Positions 45,683 to 54,009 of a stretch of DNA of 64,000 nt are shown here, in pieces (the stretch's first letter is position 1; the number at the start of each line of letters is the position of its first letter). The stretch spans positions 62,001 to 126,000 of the forward strand of contig NZ_RZMZ01000015.1 in NCBI RefSeq assembly GCF_003992675.1. Reading direction: 5' to 3'. Made by a program: the position numbers and the translations under genes. The stretch is from Flagellimonas marinaquae. GTDB taxonomy: Bacteria; Bacteroidota; Bacteroidia; Flavobacteriales; Flavobacteriaceae. The notes below the pieces were generated by a model that ran no database searches, was not told the origin of the DNA, and saw only the letters and a list, made by a program, of their open reading frames with translations.

Positions 45683-46156
45683 ATGAGGGTTTTTAACATT
45701 TTCACTGTTTTACTACTAGGTGTTTTCTTGGTTTCCTGCAAGCAAGAGACCATAAAGGGAGACTATTTTGGCGAAGAATTTGCAATTTCGGACGAGGCTT
45801 CAAAAACTGCAACACCTTACGACCAGATTATAGCGACAGATTCGTTGCAGACCCAGATGGTAGGCGAGATCAAAGAGGTATGCCAAGCCAAAGGCTGTTG
45901 GATGAAAGTTAAGCTGGAGTCCAATGAGGAAGTTTTTGTCCGTTTCAAGGATTACGGCTTTTTCGTGCCCAAAGATGCCGCTGGTAAAAGGGTTGTCATG
46001 AATGGTGCGGCCTTTTTTGAGGAAATGTCCGTAGAAGACCAAAGGCACTACGCCGAAGATGAAGGGGCATCGGAAGATGAGCTAGCCCTGATTACCGCAC
46101 CAAAGAAAACCTTCAGGTTCGAGGCGGACGGTGTGTTGATCGAAAGCCAACCTTGA
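45683..46156 (+). CDS. DUF4920 lipoprotein
   Basis: A 157-residue lipoprotein (lipobox LVSC, Cys near 19) of the DUF4920 family, function unknown. Family segments are VGEIKEVCQAKGCWMKVKLE (with a Cys pair, C-x5-C) and VFVRFKDYGFFVPKDAAGK. The Cys pair suggests a metal or redox function, which is inference. Its stop overlaps the TTG start of mnmD (TTGA), so the two are coupled. Confidence 0.9.
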   Translation: MRVFNIFTVLLLGVFLVSCKQETIKGDYFGEEFAISDEASKTATPYDQIIATDSLQTQMVGEIKEVCQAKGCWMKVKLESNEEVFVRFKDYGFFVPKDAAGKRVVMNGAAFFEEMSVEDQRHYAEDEGASEDELALITAPKKTFRFEADGVLIESQP

Positions 46157-46818
46157 AACGAAAAATCATCACAACTGGGGACGGTTCCAAAACCATCCAA
46201 ATAGAGGACTGGAACGAACAGTATCATTCCAAACACGGAGCTATTCAGGAAGCATACCATGTTTTTATTGAGCACGGTCTCAGATTGTTGAACAAAACCG
46301 AGGTCTCGATCTTGGAAATTGGTTTTGGAACAGGTCTTAATGCACTGATTACTTTTTTGGAAGCCCCCAAGCTGGAGCTAAAAGTTGACTATGTTGGTGT
46401 AGAAGCGTATCCTGTATCTATGGAGGAAGTTGACGCCTTGGACTATGCCCAGCAGTTGGGTGTGGATGGATTACAGGCTCCCTTCCAATCAATGCACAGT
46501 ACACCATGGGAAAAGCGCATATCCATCAGGGATGACTTCTCACTTTGCAAGCAAAAAAAGGATTTTAAGGATATTGATGTACAAAACTTGTTCAATCTTA
46601 TTTATTTTGATGCATTCGGGGCGCGGGTGCAGCCCGAACTGTGGACTGAGGAACTCTTTAAAAAGATGTACGAGGCCGCAAAGCCCGGGGGTGTCTTGGT
46701 CACCTATGCTGCCAAAGGTAGTGTACGAAGGGCTATGCAAGCGGTCGGTTTTACGGTAGAAAGATTGCCCGGTCCACCGGGAAAACGTGAAATGCTCCGG
46801 GCCACCAAAACCATCTAG
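46153..46818 (+). CDS. mnmD: tRNA mnm5s2U34 methyltransferase MnmD
   Basis: Methylates nm5s2U34 of tRNAs using SAM, the last step of wobble uridine modification. The 221-residue protein has only the MnmD domain, not the oxidase (MnmC) half found fused in enterics. Seen are QYHSKHGAIQEAYHVFIEHG, the SAM motif ILEIGFGTGLNAL near 54, and FDAFGARVQPELWTEELF. The start is TTG 46153, overlapping the DUF4920 stop; no ATG is near. Confidence 0.95.
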   Translation: MKRKIITTGDGSKTIQIEDWNEQYHSKHGAIQEAYHVFIEHGLRLLNKTEVSILEIGFGTGLNALITFLEAPKLELKVDYVGVEAYPVSMEEVDALDYAQQLGVDGLQAPFQSMHSTPWEKRISIRDDFSLCKQKKDFKDIDVQNLFNLIYFDAFGARVQPELWTEELFKKMYEAAKPGGVLVTYAAKGSVRRAMQAVGFTVERLPGPPGKREMLRATKTI

Positions 46819-46928
46819 TTCCCAATAATCTGTTAAGGAAGGTCTTTTCGCTTGTCATAAATTGTTTTAAAGTTTGAACAAATATGTTAAACCTAAATTA
46901 AGGTCTCATAAACAGTCGATTAAACCTA

Positions 46929-46936
46929 TAACTTTG
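46929..46936 (+). promoter_or_regulatory. Putative -7 box TAACTTTG
   Basis: Matches TAnnTTTG, 19 bp before the ATG at 46956. Confidence 0.5.
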
Positions 46937-46955
46937 TCACAAAGAATAGGATAGT

Positions 46956-47900
46956 ATGAAGGTGTTGATTACAGGAGCTACGGGATTGGTAGGGCAGGCC
47001 ATTGTAAAGGTACTGCACCAAAAAGGCATTCCCGTTAATTATTTGACCACAAGCAAGGACAAAATCTCCACTGCTGAAGATTACAAAGGGTTTTATTGGA
47101 ATCCGGCCAAAGGAGAGATTGATTTGGATTGTTTTGAGCATGTTCAGGCAATTATCAATTTGGCGGGTACCAGCATTGCCAAGCGCTGGACGCCAGAGCA
47201 TAAAAAAAAGGTGCTCTCCAGCAGAATTGATAGCTTGCGTACCCTTAAAAAGGGAATGGAACAGTCCGAACACCAAGAGGTGGAATGTTTGGTCTCAGCA
47301 TCGGCCATCGGTATTTATCCAGATTCTACCAGTGCATACTACGACGAAACTACTACAGAAACGGACAATGGATTTTTGGGCGAAGTGGTCACCAAATGGG
47401 AGTCCGAAGCCGATGCTTTCGAAGCATTGAATATTGACGTAGCCAAAATTAGGATAGGTTTGGTCCTGTCCAAGGAAGGAGGAGCCTTGCCCAAAATGGC
47501 CATGCCCGTGAAGAACTTCGTGGGCGCACCCATCGGTAGCGGTGAACAGTGGCAATCCTGGGTACATATCGAGGATTTGGCCCAATTGTTTGTCTTTGCC
47601 GTGGAAAACAATATGACAGGGGTGTACAATGCCGTAGCACCCAACCCCGTAACCAATACAAAATTGACCAAGGAGCTCGCTAAAGTTTTGGACAGGCCTT
47701 TGTGGTTGCCCAATGTACCAGCCTTTGTTTTAAAGTTGGTTTTGGGTAAAATGGCAACGCTACTATTGGCCAGTCAGAGGGTGAGTGGTAAAAAGATAGA
47801 GGATGAGGGCTTTGTTTTTCAATATGCCAATATTTGTCAAGCACTTAAGGAGATTTACGCATCACAGGAAAATGGCGTTCCCGCATCTTTGGAGGTGTAG
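46956..47900 (+). CDS. TIGR01777-type NAD-dependent epimerase
   Basis: A 314-residue protein of the extended SDR family TIGR01777 (YfcH-like). The N-terminal NAD(P) motif is MKVLITGATGLVGQAIVKVL. VQAIINLAGTSIAKRWTPEH and VSASAIGIYPDS cover the active-site region, and WQSWVHIEDLAQLF is the usual later segment. The substrate is unknown. It stands alone with its own promoter box and a terminator about 45 bp later. Confidence 0.93.
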   Translation: MKVLITGATGLVGQAIVKVLHQKGIPVNYLTTSKDKISTAEDYKGFYWNPAKGEIDLDCFEHVQAIINLAGTSIAKRWTPEHKKKVLSSRIDSLRTLKKGMEQSEHQEVECLVSASAIGIYPDSTSAYYDETTTETDNGFLGEVVTKWESEADAFEALNIDVAKIRIGLVLSKEGGALPKMAMPVKNFVGAPIGSGEQWQSWVHIEDLAQLFVFAVENNMTGVYNAVAPNPVTNTKLTKELAKVLDRPLWLPNVPAFVLKLVLGKMATLLLASQRVSGKKIEDEGFVFQYANICQALKEIYASQENGVPASLEV

Positions 47901-47942
47901 CGATGATGCCTTCTACTAGTTAAATTCACTTTGTCACCATAT

Positions 47943-47967
47943 AAAGACCGCTTCGGCGGCTTTTTTT
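47943..47967 (+). terminator. Terminator after the TIGR01777 gene
   Basis: CCGC-TTCG-GCGG with flanking AAAG and CTTTTTTT; one A/C mismatch in the lower stem. The TTCG tetraloop and T run are typical. Confidence 0.85.
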
Positions 47968-48009
47968 ATGTTTTGCGGTGACATTTTGACATTTTTGGAC
48001 AATTGGCAG

Positions 48010-48017
48010 TACTTTTG
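48010..48017 (+). promoter_or_regulatory. Putative grpE-dnaJ -7 box TACTTTTG
   Basis: Matches TAnnTTTG, 30 bp before the grpE ATG 48048. No clear CIRCE inverted repeat (TTAGCACTC-type) is seen. Confidence 0.5.
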
Positions 48018-48047
48018 CCATTTCAAATCCGAATAAAATAATTGAAC

Positions 48048-48623
48048 ATGAGCAATAAAAGTAAGGTTGAGGAAATGGAAGATGAGCCTAAAAAAGGGCA
48101 AACCGAAGAGAGTACTGAGCTGAACGATGAGCATATAGAGGCCGAACATACCGAGGCAAACGAAGAGGAAAAATCCGAAGAAGAGCAGTTGCGCGAAGAT
48201 TTGGCCAAGGAAAAGGAAAAATTCCTAAGGCTTTTTGCAGAGTTTGAAAACTACAAACGCAGAACTTCCAAGGAACGAATGGACCTGTTCAAAACAGCAG
48301 GGCAAGAGGTCATGGTGGCACTGCTTCCCATTTTGGATGATTTTGACAGAGCGTTGAAGGAGCTTTCCAAGTCGGACGACAAAGAAATGTTCAAGGGCGT
48401 GGAGCTTATCAGCAACAAATTTAAGGAAACCCTTAAAAATAAAGGCTTGGAAGAAGTGGATGCAAGTGCAGGGGATGCTTTTGATGCGGAGGTGCACGAT
48501 GCCATCACCCAAATTCCCGCACCGGACAAGAAAATGAAAGGGAAGATTATCGATGTGGTGGAGAAAGGCTTCAAGCTGGGAGACCGAATCATCAGACATC
48601 CAAAAGTAGTAGTTGGAAACTAG
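48048..48623 (+). CDS. grpE: Nucleotide exchange factor GrpE
   Basis: Exchange factor of the DnaK chaperone. The 191-residue protein has a highly acidic N-terminus, a long coiled coil, and the C-terminal GrpE domain (AEFENYKRRTSKERMDLF, DFDRALKEL, HDAITQIPAP, GFKLGDRIIRHPKVVVG). ATG 48048 is preferred to the TTG at 48042. It is followed by dnaJ after 6 bp, the classic pair. DnaK is not in this window. Confidence 0.97.
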   Translation: MSNKSKVEEMEDEPKKGQTEESTELNDEHIEAEHTEANEEEKSEEEQLREDLAKEKEKFLRLFAEFENYKRRTSKERMDLFKTAGQEVMVALLPILDDFDRALKELSKSDDKEMFKGVELISNKFKETLKNKGLEEVDASAGDAFDAEVHDAITQIPAPDKKMKGKIIDVVEKGFKLGDRIIRHPKVVVGN

Positions 48624-48629
48624 AATTTT

Positions 48630-49751
48630 ATGAAGGAGGATTATTACGACATATTAGGAGTCTCCAAAGGAGCCTCGGCCGCAGAAATCAAAAAAGCCTA
48701 CCGAAAAAAAGCCATTGAGTTTCATCCGGATAAAAATCCTGGCGATACCAAGGCGGAGGAAATGTTCAAGAAATCTGCAGAGGCCTATGAAGTCTTGGGG
48801 AATCCTGACAAAAGGGCAAAATACGACCAGTTCGGTCACGCAGCCTTCGATGGAAGCGGTGGATTTGGCGGTGGCGGTATGAACATGGACGACATCTTTA
48901 GCCAATTCGGTGACATTTTTGGCGGAGCCTTTGGGGGCGGTGCCGGATTCAGCGGATTTGGTGGATTTGGCGGCGGACAGCGCAGGGCCAAAGGTAGCAA
49001 TCTTCGCATCCGTGTAAAATTGACCTTGGAAGAGGTGGCCAACGGTGTTGAGAAAAAGGTGAAGGTCCGTCGTAAGCGACAAGCAGAAGGAGTTACCTAT
49101 AAAACGTGTCCCACCTGTAATGGTACAGGACAAATCACTAAAATCACCAATACCATTTTGGGCCGGATGCAAACGGCTACTACTTGCACCACTTGTGGCG
49201 GGGCAGGCCAGTCTATTGACAAAAGACCGGCCGGAGCCGATGCACAGGGTCTAACGGTAGAGGAAGAGACCGTATCCATCAAGATTCCGCCAGGTGTGGA
49301 AGATGGGATGCAGCTCAAAGTTACAGGAAAAGGAAACGATGCGCCGGGCAATGGTATCGCGGGGGATTTACTCGTAGCCATTGAAACGGTGGAGCATGAA
49401 ACCTTAAAGCGTGAGGGTGACAATTTACACTACGATTTGTACATCAGTATTCCAGAAGCTGTACTGGGCAGTTCCAAGGAAATTGATGCCATTGGTGGAA
49501 AAGTGAGAATAAAATTGGAGCCTGGACTTCAATCCGGAAAAATTTTGAGACTCCGTGGAAAAGGAATTAACAGCCTGAATGGTTATGGCGCAGGAGATTT
49601 ATTGGTTCATGTAAATGTGTGGACACCAAAAACGGTGAACAAGGAACAGAAGGAGTTTTTTGAACGAATGCAAGACGATGAAAACTTCGCTCCAAGGCCC
49701 GAAAAATCGGATAAATCCTTTTTTGAAAAGGTAAAAGATATGTTCTCTTAA
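48630..49751 (+). CDS. dnaJ: Chaperone DnaJ with only two zinc repeats
   Basis: DnaK co-chaperone of 373 residues. It has a J domain with the H-P-D motif in [11 protein letters not shown], a Gly/Phe-rich region (residues about 75-115), and two C-terminal substrate domains. The zinc region has only two CxxCxGxG motifs, CPTCNGTGQ and CTTCGGAGQ, in place of the usual four. This pattern recurs in Flavobacteriia, so it is a lineage feature, not a mutation; the missing repeats imply only one zinc centre. It ends in [10 protein letters not shown]. Confidence 0.96.
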   Translation: MKEDYYDILGVSKGASAAEIKKAYRKKAIEFHPDKNPGDTKAEEMFKKSAEAYEVLGNPDKRAKYDQFGHAAFDGSGGFGGGGMNMDDIFSQFGDIFGGAFGGGAGFSGFGGFGGGQRRAKGSNLRIRVKLTLEEVANGVEKKVKVRRKRQAEGVTYKTCPTCNGTGQITKITNTILGRMQTATTCTTCGGAGQSIDKRPAGADAQGLTVEEETVSIKIPPGVEDGMQLKVTGKGNDAPGNGIAGDLLVAIETVEHETLKREGDNLHYDLYISIPEAVLGSSKEIDAIGGKVRIKLEPGLQSGKILRLRGKGINSLNGYGAGDLLVHVNVWTPKTVNKEQKEFFERMQDDENFAPRPEKSDKSFFEKVKDMFS

Positions 49752-49782
49752 AAATTAGAACGGTCTGTTTAAATAAAAAACG

Positions 49783-49883
49783 TATATTTGAAACTGATGT
49801 TGGGTGACCGATATCTAATTTTCTTTTTCATAGCAATTTTTTTCCCATCCTTGATTCTTTTAAGGGTGGGTTTTTGTTTTTAG
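49783..49883 (+). ncRNA. Candidate small transcript between dnaJ and the ABC genes
   Basis: A TATATTTG -7 box (49783-49790) is followed by about 60 bases and a terminator hairpin (CCCATCCTT, paired with AAGGGTGGG, then T-rich tail to about 49883). This would give an RNA of roughly 85 bases. An ATG at 49797, at the predicted transcript start, opens a 28-codon hydrophobic frame ending at 49883 (begins MLGDRYLIFFFIAIFFPS). Either an sRNA or a leaderless micropeptide is possible. Confidence 0.4.
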
Positions 49884-49910
49884 GGAAAACGCAGGTATGC
49901 TTCAATTGCA

Positions 49911-49918
49911 TATCTTTG
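49911..49918 (+). promoter_or_regulatory. Putative -7 box TATCTTTG
   Basis: Matches TAnnTTTG, 14 bp before ATG 49933. This excludes the upstream in-frame start at 49897 for the ABC ATPase. Confidence 0.5.
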
Positions 49919-49932
49919 GAAAAATTGTTTAC

Positions 49933-50871
49933 ATGGATCATATCCTTGTTGCCAAAAATGTGACCAAAACGTATGGTGACTACACAGCGTTGAGCAACAT
50001 TTCGCTTCAAATTCCCAAGAATTGTATTTATGGACTATTGGGTCCCAACGGAGCTGGCAAAACCTCATTTATCCGAATCATTAACCAAATCACCTATCAA
50101 GATGCTGGGGAACTATGGCTCAATGGCGAGCCCTTGGCTCCAAAGCACATTGCATCCATAGGCTATTTGCCCGAGGAACGTGGTTTGTATAAAAGTATGA
50201 AGGTGGGCGAACAAGCCTTATACTTGGCCCAGTTAAAGGGGCTGTCCAAAGCAGAGGCCAAAACACGGTTGGCCTATTGGTTCGACCGTTTGAACATTGG
50301 CGACTGGTGGGACAAGAAGATTCAGGAACTCTCCAAGGGGATGGCGCAAAAGATTCAGTTTATTGTTACGGTATTGCACGAACCCAAATTGTTGATTTTT
50401 GATGAACCCTTTAGTGGATTTGACCCCATTAATGCCAATATCATAAAGGACGAAATACTGCGATTGAAGGAAAATGGAACTTCCATTATATTTTCTACCC
50501 ACCGCATGGAATCCGTGGAAGAGCTTTGTGAGTACATTGCGCTGATTCACAAATCGGAAAAAATATTGGACGGTAAGCTTTCCGATATCAAAAGGGCATA
50601 CAAGAACAATATCTTCAACGTTGGTGTCCATATGGAAAAGGATGCAGATGTTTTTATCAAGTCTTTGGAAGAAAAATTCAATATTCTTTCGTCACAAATA
50701 GACCCTGTAGAGCGCCAATTGAACTTTAAGGTGCAACTGCCCTCGGCACATACTGGTGAAATTTTAGCAGCACTTTCAAAGGTCTCCAATATTAACAGGT
50801 TCGAGGAAACCATACCATCGGCCAACGATATTTTTATTCAAACCGTAAATAGTAAGGACAATGGCAAGTAA
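49933..50871 (+). CDS. ABC transporter ATP-binding protein (NatA-like)
   Basis: A 312-residue ABC ATPase of the ABC-2/NatA group. Walker A GLLGPNGAGKTSFIR near residue 35, signature LSKGMAQKIQF, Walker B LLIFDEPFSGFDP and the H-loop FSTHRME are complete. The last 90 residues form the C-terminal regulatory domain. It pairs with the permease whose start overlaps its stop by 11 bp. The substrate is unknown; a sodium- or drug-exporter role is suggested by the NatA/NatB resemblance only. Confidence 0.93.
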   Translation: MDHILVAKNVTKTYGDYTALSNISLQIPKNCIYGLLGPNGAGKTSFIRIINQITYQDAGELWLNGEPLAPKHIASIGYLPEERGLYKSMKVGEQALYLAQLKGLSKAEAKTRLAYWFDRLNIGDWWDKKIQELSKGMAQKIQFIVTVLHEPKLLIFDEPFSGFDPINANIIKDEILRLKENGTSIIFSTHRMESVEELCEYIALIHKSEKILDGKLSDIKRAYKNNIFNVGVHMEKDADVFIKSLEEKFNILSSQIDPVERQLNFKVQLPSAHTGEILAALSKVSNINRFEETIPSANDIFIQTVNSKDNGK

Positions 50872-52204
50872 GCTAGGGCTAATCATAAAACGTGAATATT
50901 TGGCCAAAGTGCGGAATCGTTCTTTTATTGTAATGACCATTTTGAGTCCGATTCTTATTGTGGGAATGATTGTACTTATCGCTTTTTTGACCAAGATCAA
51001 TGACGACGAAACACGTGTAATCACCGTTTTAAACGAAAGCACCTTTTATCAAGATGCGTTTAAGCCATCCAAGAACATATCTTTTTTGCAGTTCAAGAAC
51101 TTGACGGTCGAGCAGGCCAAGGATTCCACAAATGCCTTGGAATACTATGGATTGCTCCACATTCCCGAAGGGGCAACCGTGGAGGAAGTTTCCAAGTCGA
51201 CTTTCCTTTTTACCAAGGATAACCCGAACACTTCCGTGACCAAGGAATTGGAGAACGTTTTTCAAAATCGTTTGCGGCAGGAACGTTTGCAAAAATTGGG
51301 AGTGACCCCAGAGCAGTTTTCCAGTGTTGAAAAACCATTTGAAATTAATCTTTCCACTTTTGATGGGGAGCGGAGCATTAGGGGGGTCAATGAAATTAAG
51401 GCCATCATTGGTGGAAGCTTTGGTTATGCCATTATGATGTTCATTATTATTTACGGAGGTTTTGTGATGCGCAGTGTGATCGAGGAAAAGACGAGCCGAA
51501 TCATTGAGGTGATCATATCATCCGTAAAACCATTTCAGTTGATGCTGGGAAAGATTATTGGCAATTCCTTGGCCGGGGTGACCCAATTTTCCATCTGGAT
51601 TGTTTCCGCCTCAGCTTTGTTGTTTGTGGCGGTGTTGATTTTCGGGATAGACCTAAGCGCCTTGTCGGACAATAGTGCCATGCCGCCAAACGCCATGGGG
51701 GGTATGTCGGAAATGGGCGGAATGGACGGAAAAATGTTGATGTACGCCAAGGAAATCTATGGCATTCCCTGGGGGTTGCTCATTGTTTCGTTCTTTATCT
51801 ACTTTGTCTTGGGCTATTTGATTTACAGCTCCATTTATGCGGCCATTGGGGCAGCGGTTGACAATGAGACGGACACACAACAATTTATTTTCCCTATTAT
51901 ATTACCTTTAATGTTGGCGATTTATGTTGGGTTCTTTTCCGTGTTCAGCAATCCACATGGACCCATTGCCGTAGGGTTTTCGTTATTTCCGTTGACTTCG
52001 CCCATTGTAATGCTGATGCGTTTGCCAGGAGGTATTGGGGAAGGCGGTGTACCTTTATGGCAATTTATAGTGTCCGTTTTACTGTTGGCCGTTACCTTTT
52101 TAGGGATTGTATCATTGGCGGCAAAGATTTATAGAACGGGTATTTTGATGTACGGTAAGAAGCCTACGTACAAAGAATTGTTTAAATGGTTGAGATATAA
52201 GTAG
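50861..52204 (+). CDS. ABC transporter permease (ABC-2/NatB-like)
   Basis: A 447-residue permease. A first helix near residue 25 (FIVMTILSPILIVGMI) leads to a large outer domain, then about five helices in the C-terminal half (SFGYAIMMFIIIYGGFV, NSLAGVTQFSIWIVS, IVSFFIYFVLGYL). The motif SVIEEKTSRIIEVIISS near residue 205 is the coupling helix typical of ABC-2 permeases. It is coupled to the ATPase gene by overlap. Substrate unknown. Confidence 0.92.
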   Translation: MASKLGLIIKREYLAKVRNRSFIVMTILSPILIVGMIVLIAFLTKINDDETRVITVLNESTFYQDAFKPSKNISFLQFKNLTVEQAKDSTNALEYYGLLHIPEGATVEEVSKSTFLFTKDNPNTSVTKELENVFQNRLRQERLQKLGVTPEQFSSVEKPFEINLSTFDGERSIRGVNEIKAIIGGSFGYAIMMFIIIYGGFVMRSVIEEKTSRIIEVIISSVKPFQLMLGKIIGNSLAGVTQFSIWIVSASALLFVAVLIFGIDLSALSDNSAMPPNAMGGMSEMGGMDGKMLMYAKEIYGIPWGLLIVSFFIYFVLGYLIYSSIYAAIGAAVDNETDTQQFIFPIILPLMLAIYVGFFSVFSNPHGPIAVGFSLFPLTSPIVMLMRLPGGIGEGGVPLWQFIVSVLLLAVTFLGIVSLAAKIYRTGILMYGKKPTYKELFKWLRYK

Positions 52205-52208
52205 GATT

Positions 52209-53096
52209 ATGCAAGACGGAACGGAAGACATAAAGGAGATTATCAAGGAAGACGTTTGGGGATCCATTAAAAACTTTTTGGACCTCGGATTTCATATTGG
52301 CGAAGGAGAAAAGGCCATAGACCTTACTATTGGACTTCTATTGCTCTTGACAGTCACAATTGTGGTGGTAAAATTCCTCCTAAAATGGTTGCGGTACATC
52401 TTTACCCGTAAAATGCAGCAGGAGGACAAACAAAAGTTTACCAGCGTATTCAAGTTTATCAATTATGTCATTTATATCATAGCAGTACTGGTCACCTTGA
52501 GTGCCGCCGGGGTGGACATTACCTTGGTCATTACGGCGTCTGCAGCCCTTTTTGTTGGTTTGGGACTTGCCCTGCAAGAACTGTTCAAGGATGTTTTGGG
52601 TGGAATCTTCATCATTATTGACAAATCCCTTCAAGTCGGCGATGTGGTCGAAGTGGATGGCAAAGTAGGTAAGGTGTTCGAAATTAAGCTCAGGACCACA
52701 AGAGCCATCACTCGGGATGATAAGGTGTTGATCTTGCCCAATCACAAATTTATTAGTGACATCGTATATAACTATACCCAAAATCACAGGACTACCAGGG
52801 AAAGAGTAAGTGTAGGCGTTGCCTATGGCAGTGATGTGGATTTGGTGACCAAAATTTTGGAAGAAGTGGCATTCAACCAAAAACAAGTACTCAAAAATCC
52901 CAAGCCTTTTGTGCTCTTTGAGGATTTTGGTGACTCGGCCCTCATTTTTTCGATTTACTTTTTTACCAACGACACCTTTAGGGATCCCAGGATAAAAAGT
53001 GAAATGCGCTATAAAATTAATACCAAATTCAAGGAGAACAACGTTACTATACCGTTCCCGCAGCGCGATGTACATATTTTTCAGCCAAAACAATAG
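52209..53096 (+). CDS. MscS-family mechanosensitive ion channel
   Basis: A 295-residue channel that opens under membrane tension. It has about three helices at the N-terminus (IGLLLLLTVTIVVVKF, FINYVIYIIAVLVTLSA), the pore helix segment TASAALFVGLGLALQELFKDV, and the cytosolic MscS beta domain (DKSLQVGDVVEVDGKVGKVF, with VLILPNHKFISD). It follows the ABC permease by 4 bp, so the two are co-transcribed, although a functional link is not evident. Confidence 0.93.
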   Translation: MQDGTEDIKEIIKEDVWGSIKNFLDLGFHIGEGEKAIDLTIGLLLLLTVTIVVVKFLLKWLRYIFTRKMQQEDKQKFTSVFKFINYVIYIIAVLVTLSAAGVDITLVITASAALFVGLGLALQELFKDVLGGIFIIIDKSLQVGDVVEVDGKVGKVFEIKLRTTRAITRDDKVLILPNHKFISDIVYNYTQNHRTTRERVSVGVAYGSDVDLVTKILEEVAFNQKQVLKNPKPFVLFEDFGDSALIFSIYFFTNDTFRDPRIKSEMRYKINTKFKENNVTIPFPQRDVHIFQPKQ

Positions 53097-53141
53097 AAAG
53101 CGATAAAAACTTCAGCCCATCATAGTACAATCTGGAAGTCA

Positions 53142-53999
53142 TTGGCTTTCATTGTAATGCTTTGCAGTTCCGGATTACGTGCTCAGAGTACGGATATTTT
53201 TCGATTGGAATACCTCAATATTCCAGAGAACGATAGCGGTGTAAAAACACAACGCTATAAGGCGTTGCTCAATTTTCCCATCCAACTGAACGATAATAAG
53301 GACTACCTGGTCACAGGCGCCGAATATAATCGTTTTGATATGGGATATTCCGCAGAATTGCCGTTTGACAAAAAGGAGATGATCAGGTTCCATGTTATCG
53401 ACTTTAATTTGGGAATGGTCAAAAAATGGAACGAGAATTGGAATTTAGTGGCCATTTTAACCCCAAGGATAGCTTCCAATTTATTGGATGGAGTATTGCG
53501 GGACGATTTTTTTATGAATGCCTCGGCAGCCTTTTGGAAGGAAAAGCCAAAGGCCGACAAGCCTTTCAGGATAGTTTTGGGGCTAACGTATAACAGTACC
53601 ACGGGGATTCCTGTTCCACTGCCCCTCGTCCATTATTATAGAAGGTTTCACCCAGATTGGTCTTTTGTTATGGGGGTCCCAAAATCCAATCTAAAATATC
53701 ATTTAAACGAAAAGCACAGTTTGGAATTGGCACTGTTCTTGGATGGTTACTTTTTGAACCTTCAAAACGATATTATTTTGGACAATGGATTGGCAGCTTC
53801 CCGAATTTCCTTCAATACCTTGGTGGGAAGTCTAGGCTATCAATACAACCTATCCAAGAGTATGTCCTTTTTCGCGATTGCCGGAAGCAGTGTCTACCAA
53901 GAAGGTAAATTAAGGGACAAAGATCGTGGCGAGGTGTTTTTATTCAATAACGATTGGAATTTTTATATTAGAACGGGCTTCAAAATCGGAATATTTTAA
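53142..53999 (+). CDS. DUF6268-like outer-membrane protein, start uncertain
   Basis: A 285-residue exported protein with amphipathic strands throughout and a final GFKIGIF-type end; it resembles the DUF6268 outer-membrane group. The signal peptide core AFIVMLCSSGLRAQ is present, but the annotated TTG (53142) leaves it without a basic head. In-frame codons upstream reach back to the channel stop without an ATG and read K-S before the core, so an ATC or ATT start at 53130-53139 is possible. Function unknown. Confidence 0.72.
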   Translation: MAFIVMLCSSGLRAQSTDIFRLEYLNIPENDSGVKTQRYKALLNFPIQLNDNKDYLVTGAEYNRFDMGYSAELPFDKKEMIRFHVIDFNLGMVKKWNENWNLVAILTPRIASNLLDGVLRDDFFMNASAAFWKEKPKADKPFRIVLGLTYNSTTGIPVPLPLVHYYRRFHPDWSFVMGVPKSNLKYHLNEKHSLELALFLDGYFLNLQNDIILDNGLAASRISFNTLVGSLGYQYNLSKSMSFFAIAGSSVYQEGKLRDKDRGEVFLFNNDWNFYIRTGFKIGIF

Positions 54000-54009
54000 A
54001 AAGCAGCAT

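Noticed and set aside
48630..49751. Loss-of-function mutation in the DnaJ zinc region
   Set aside because: The two-repeat arrangement is a normal flavobacterial form; the frame is intact.
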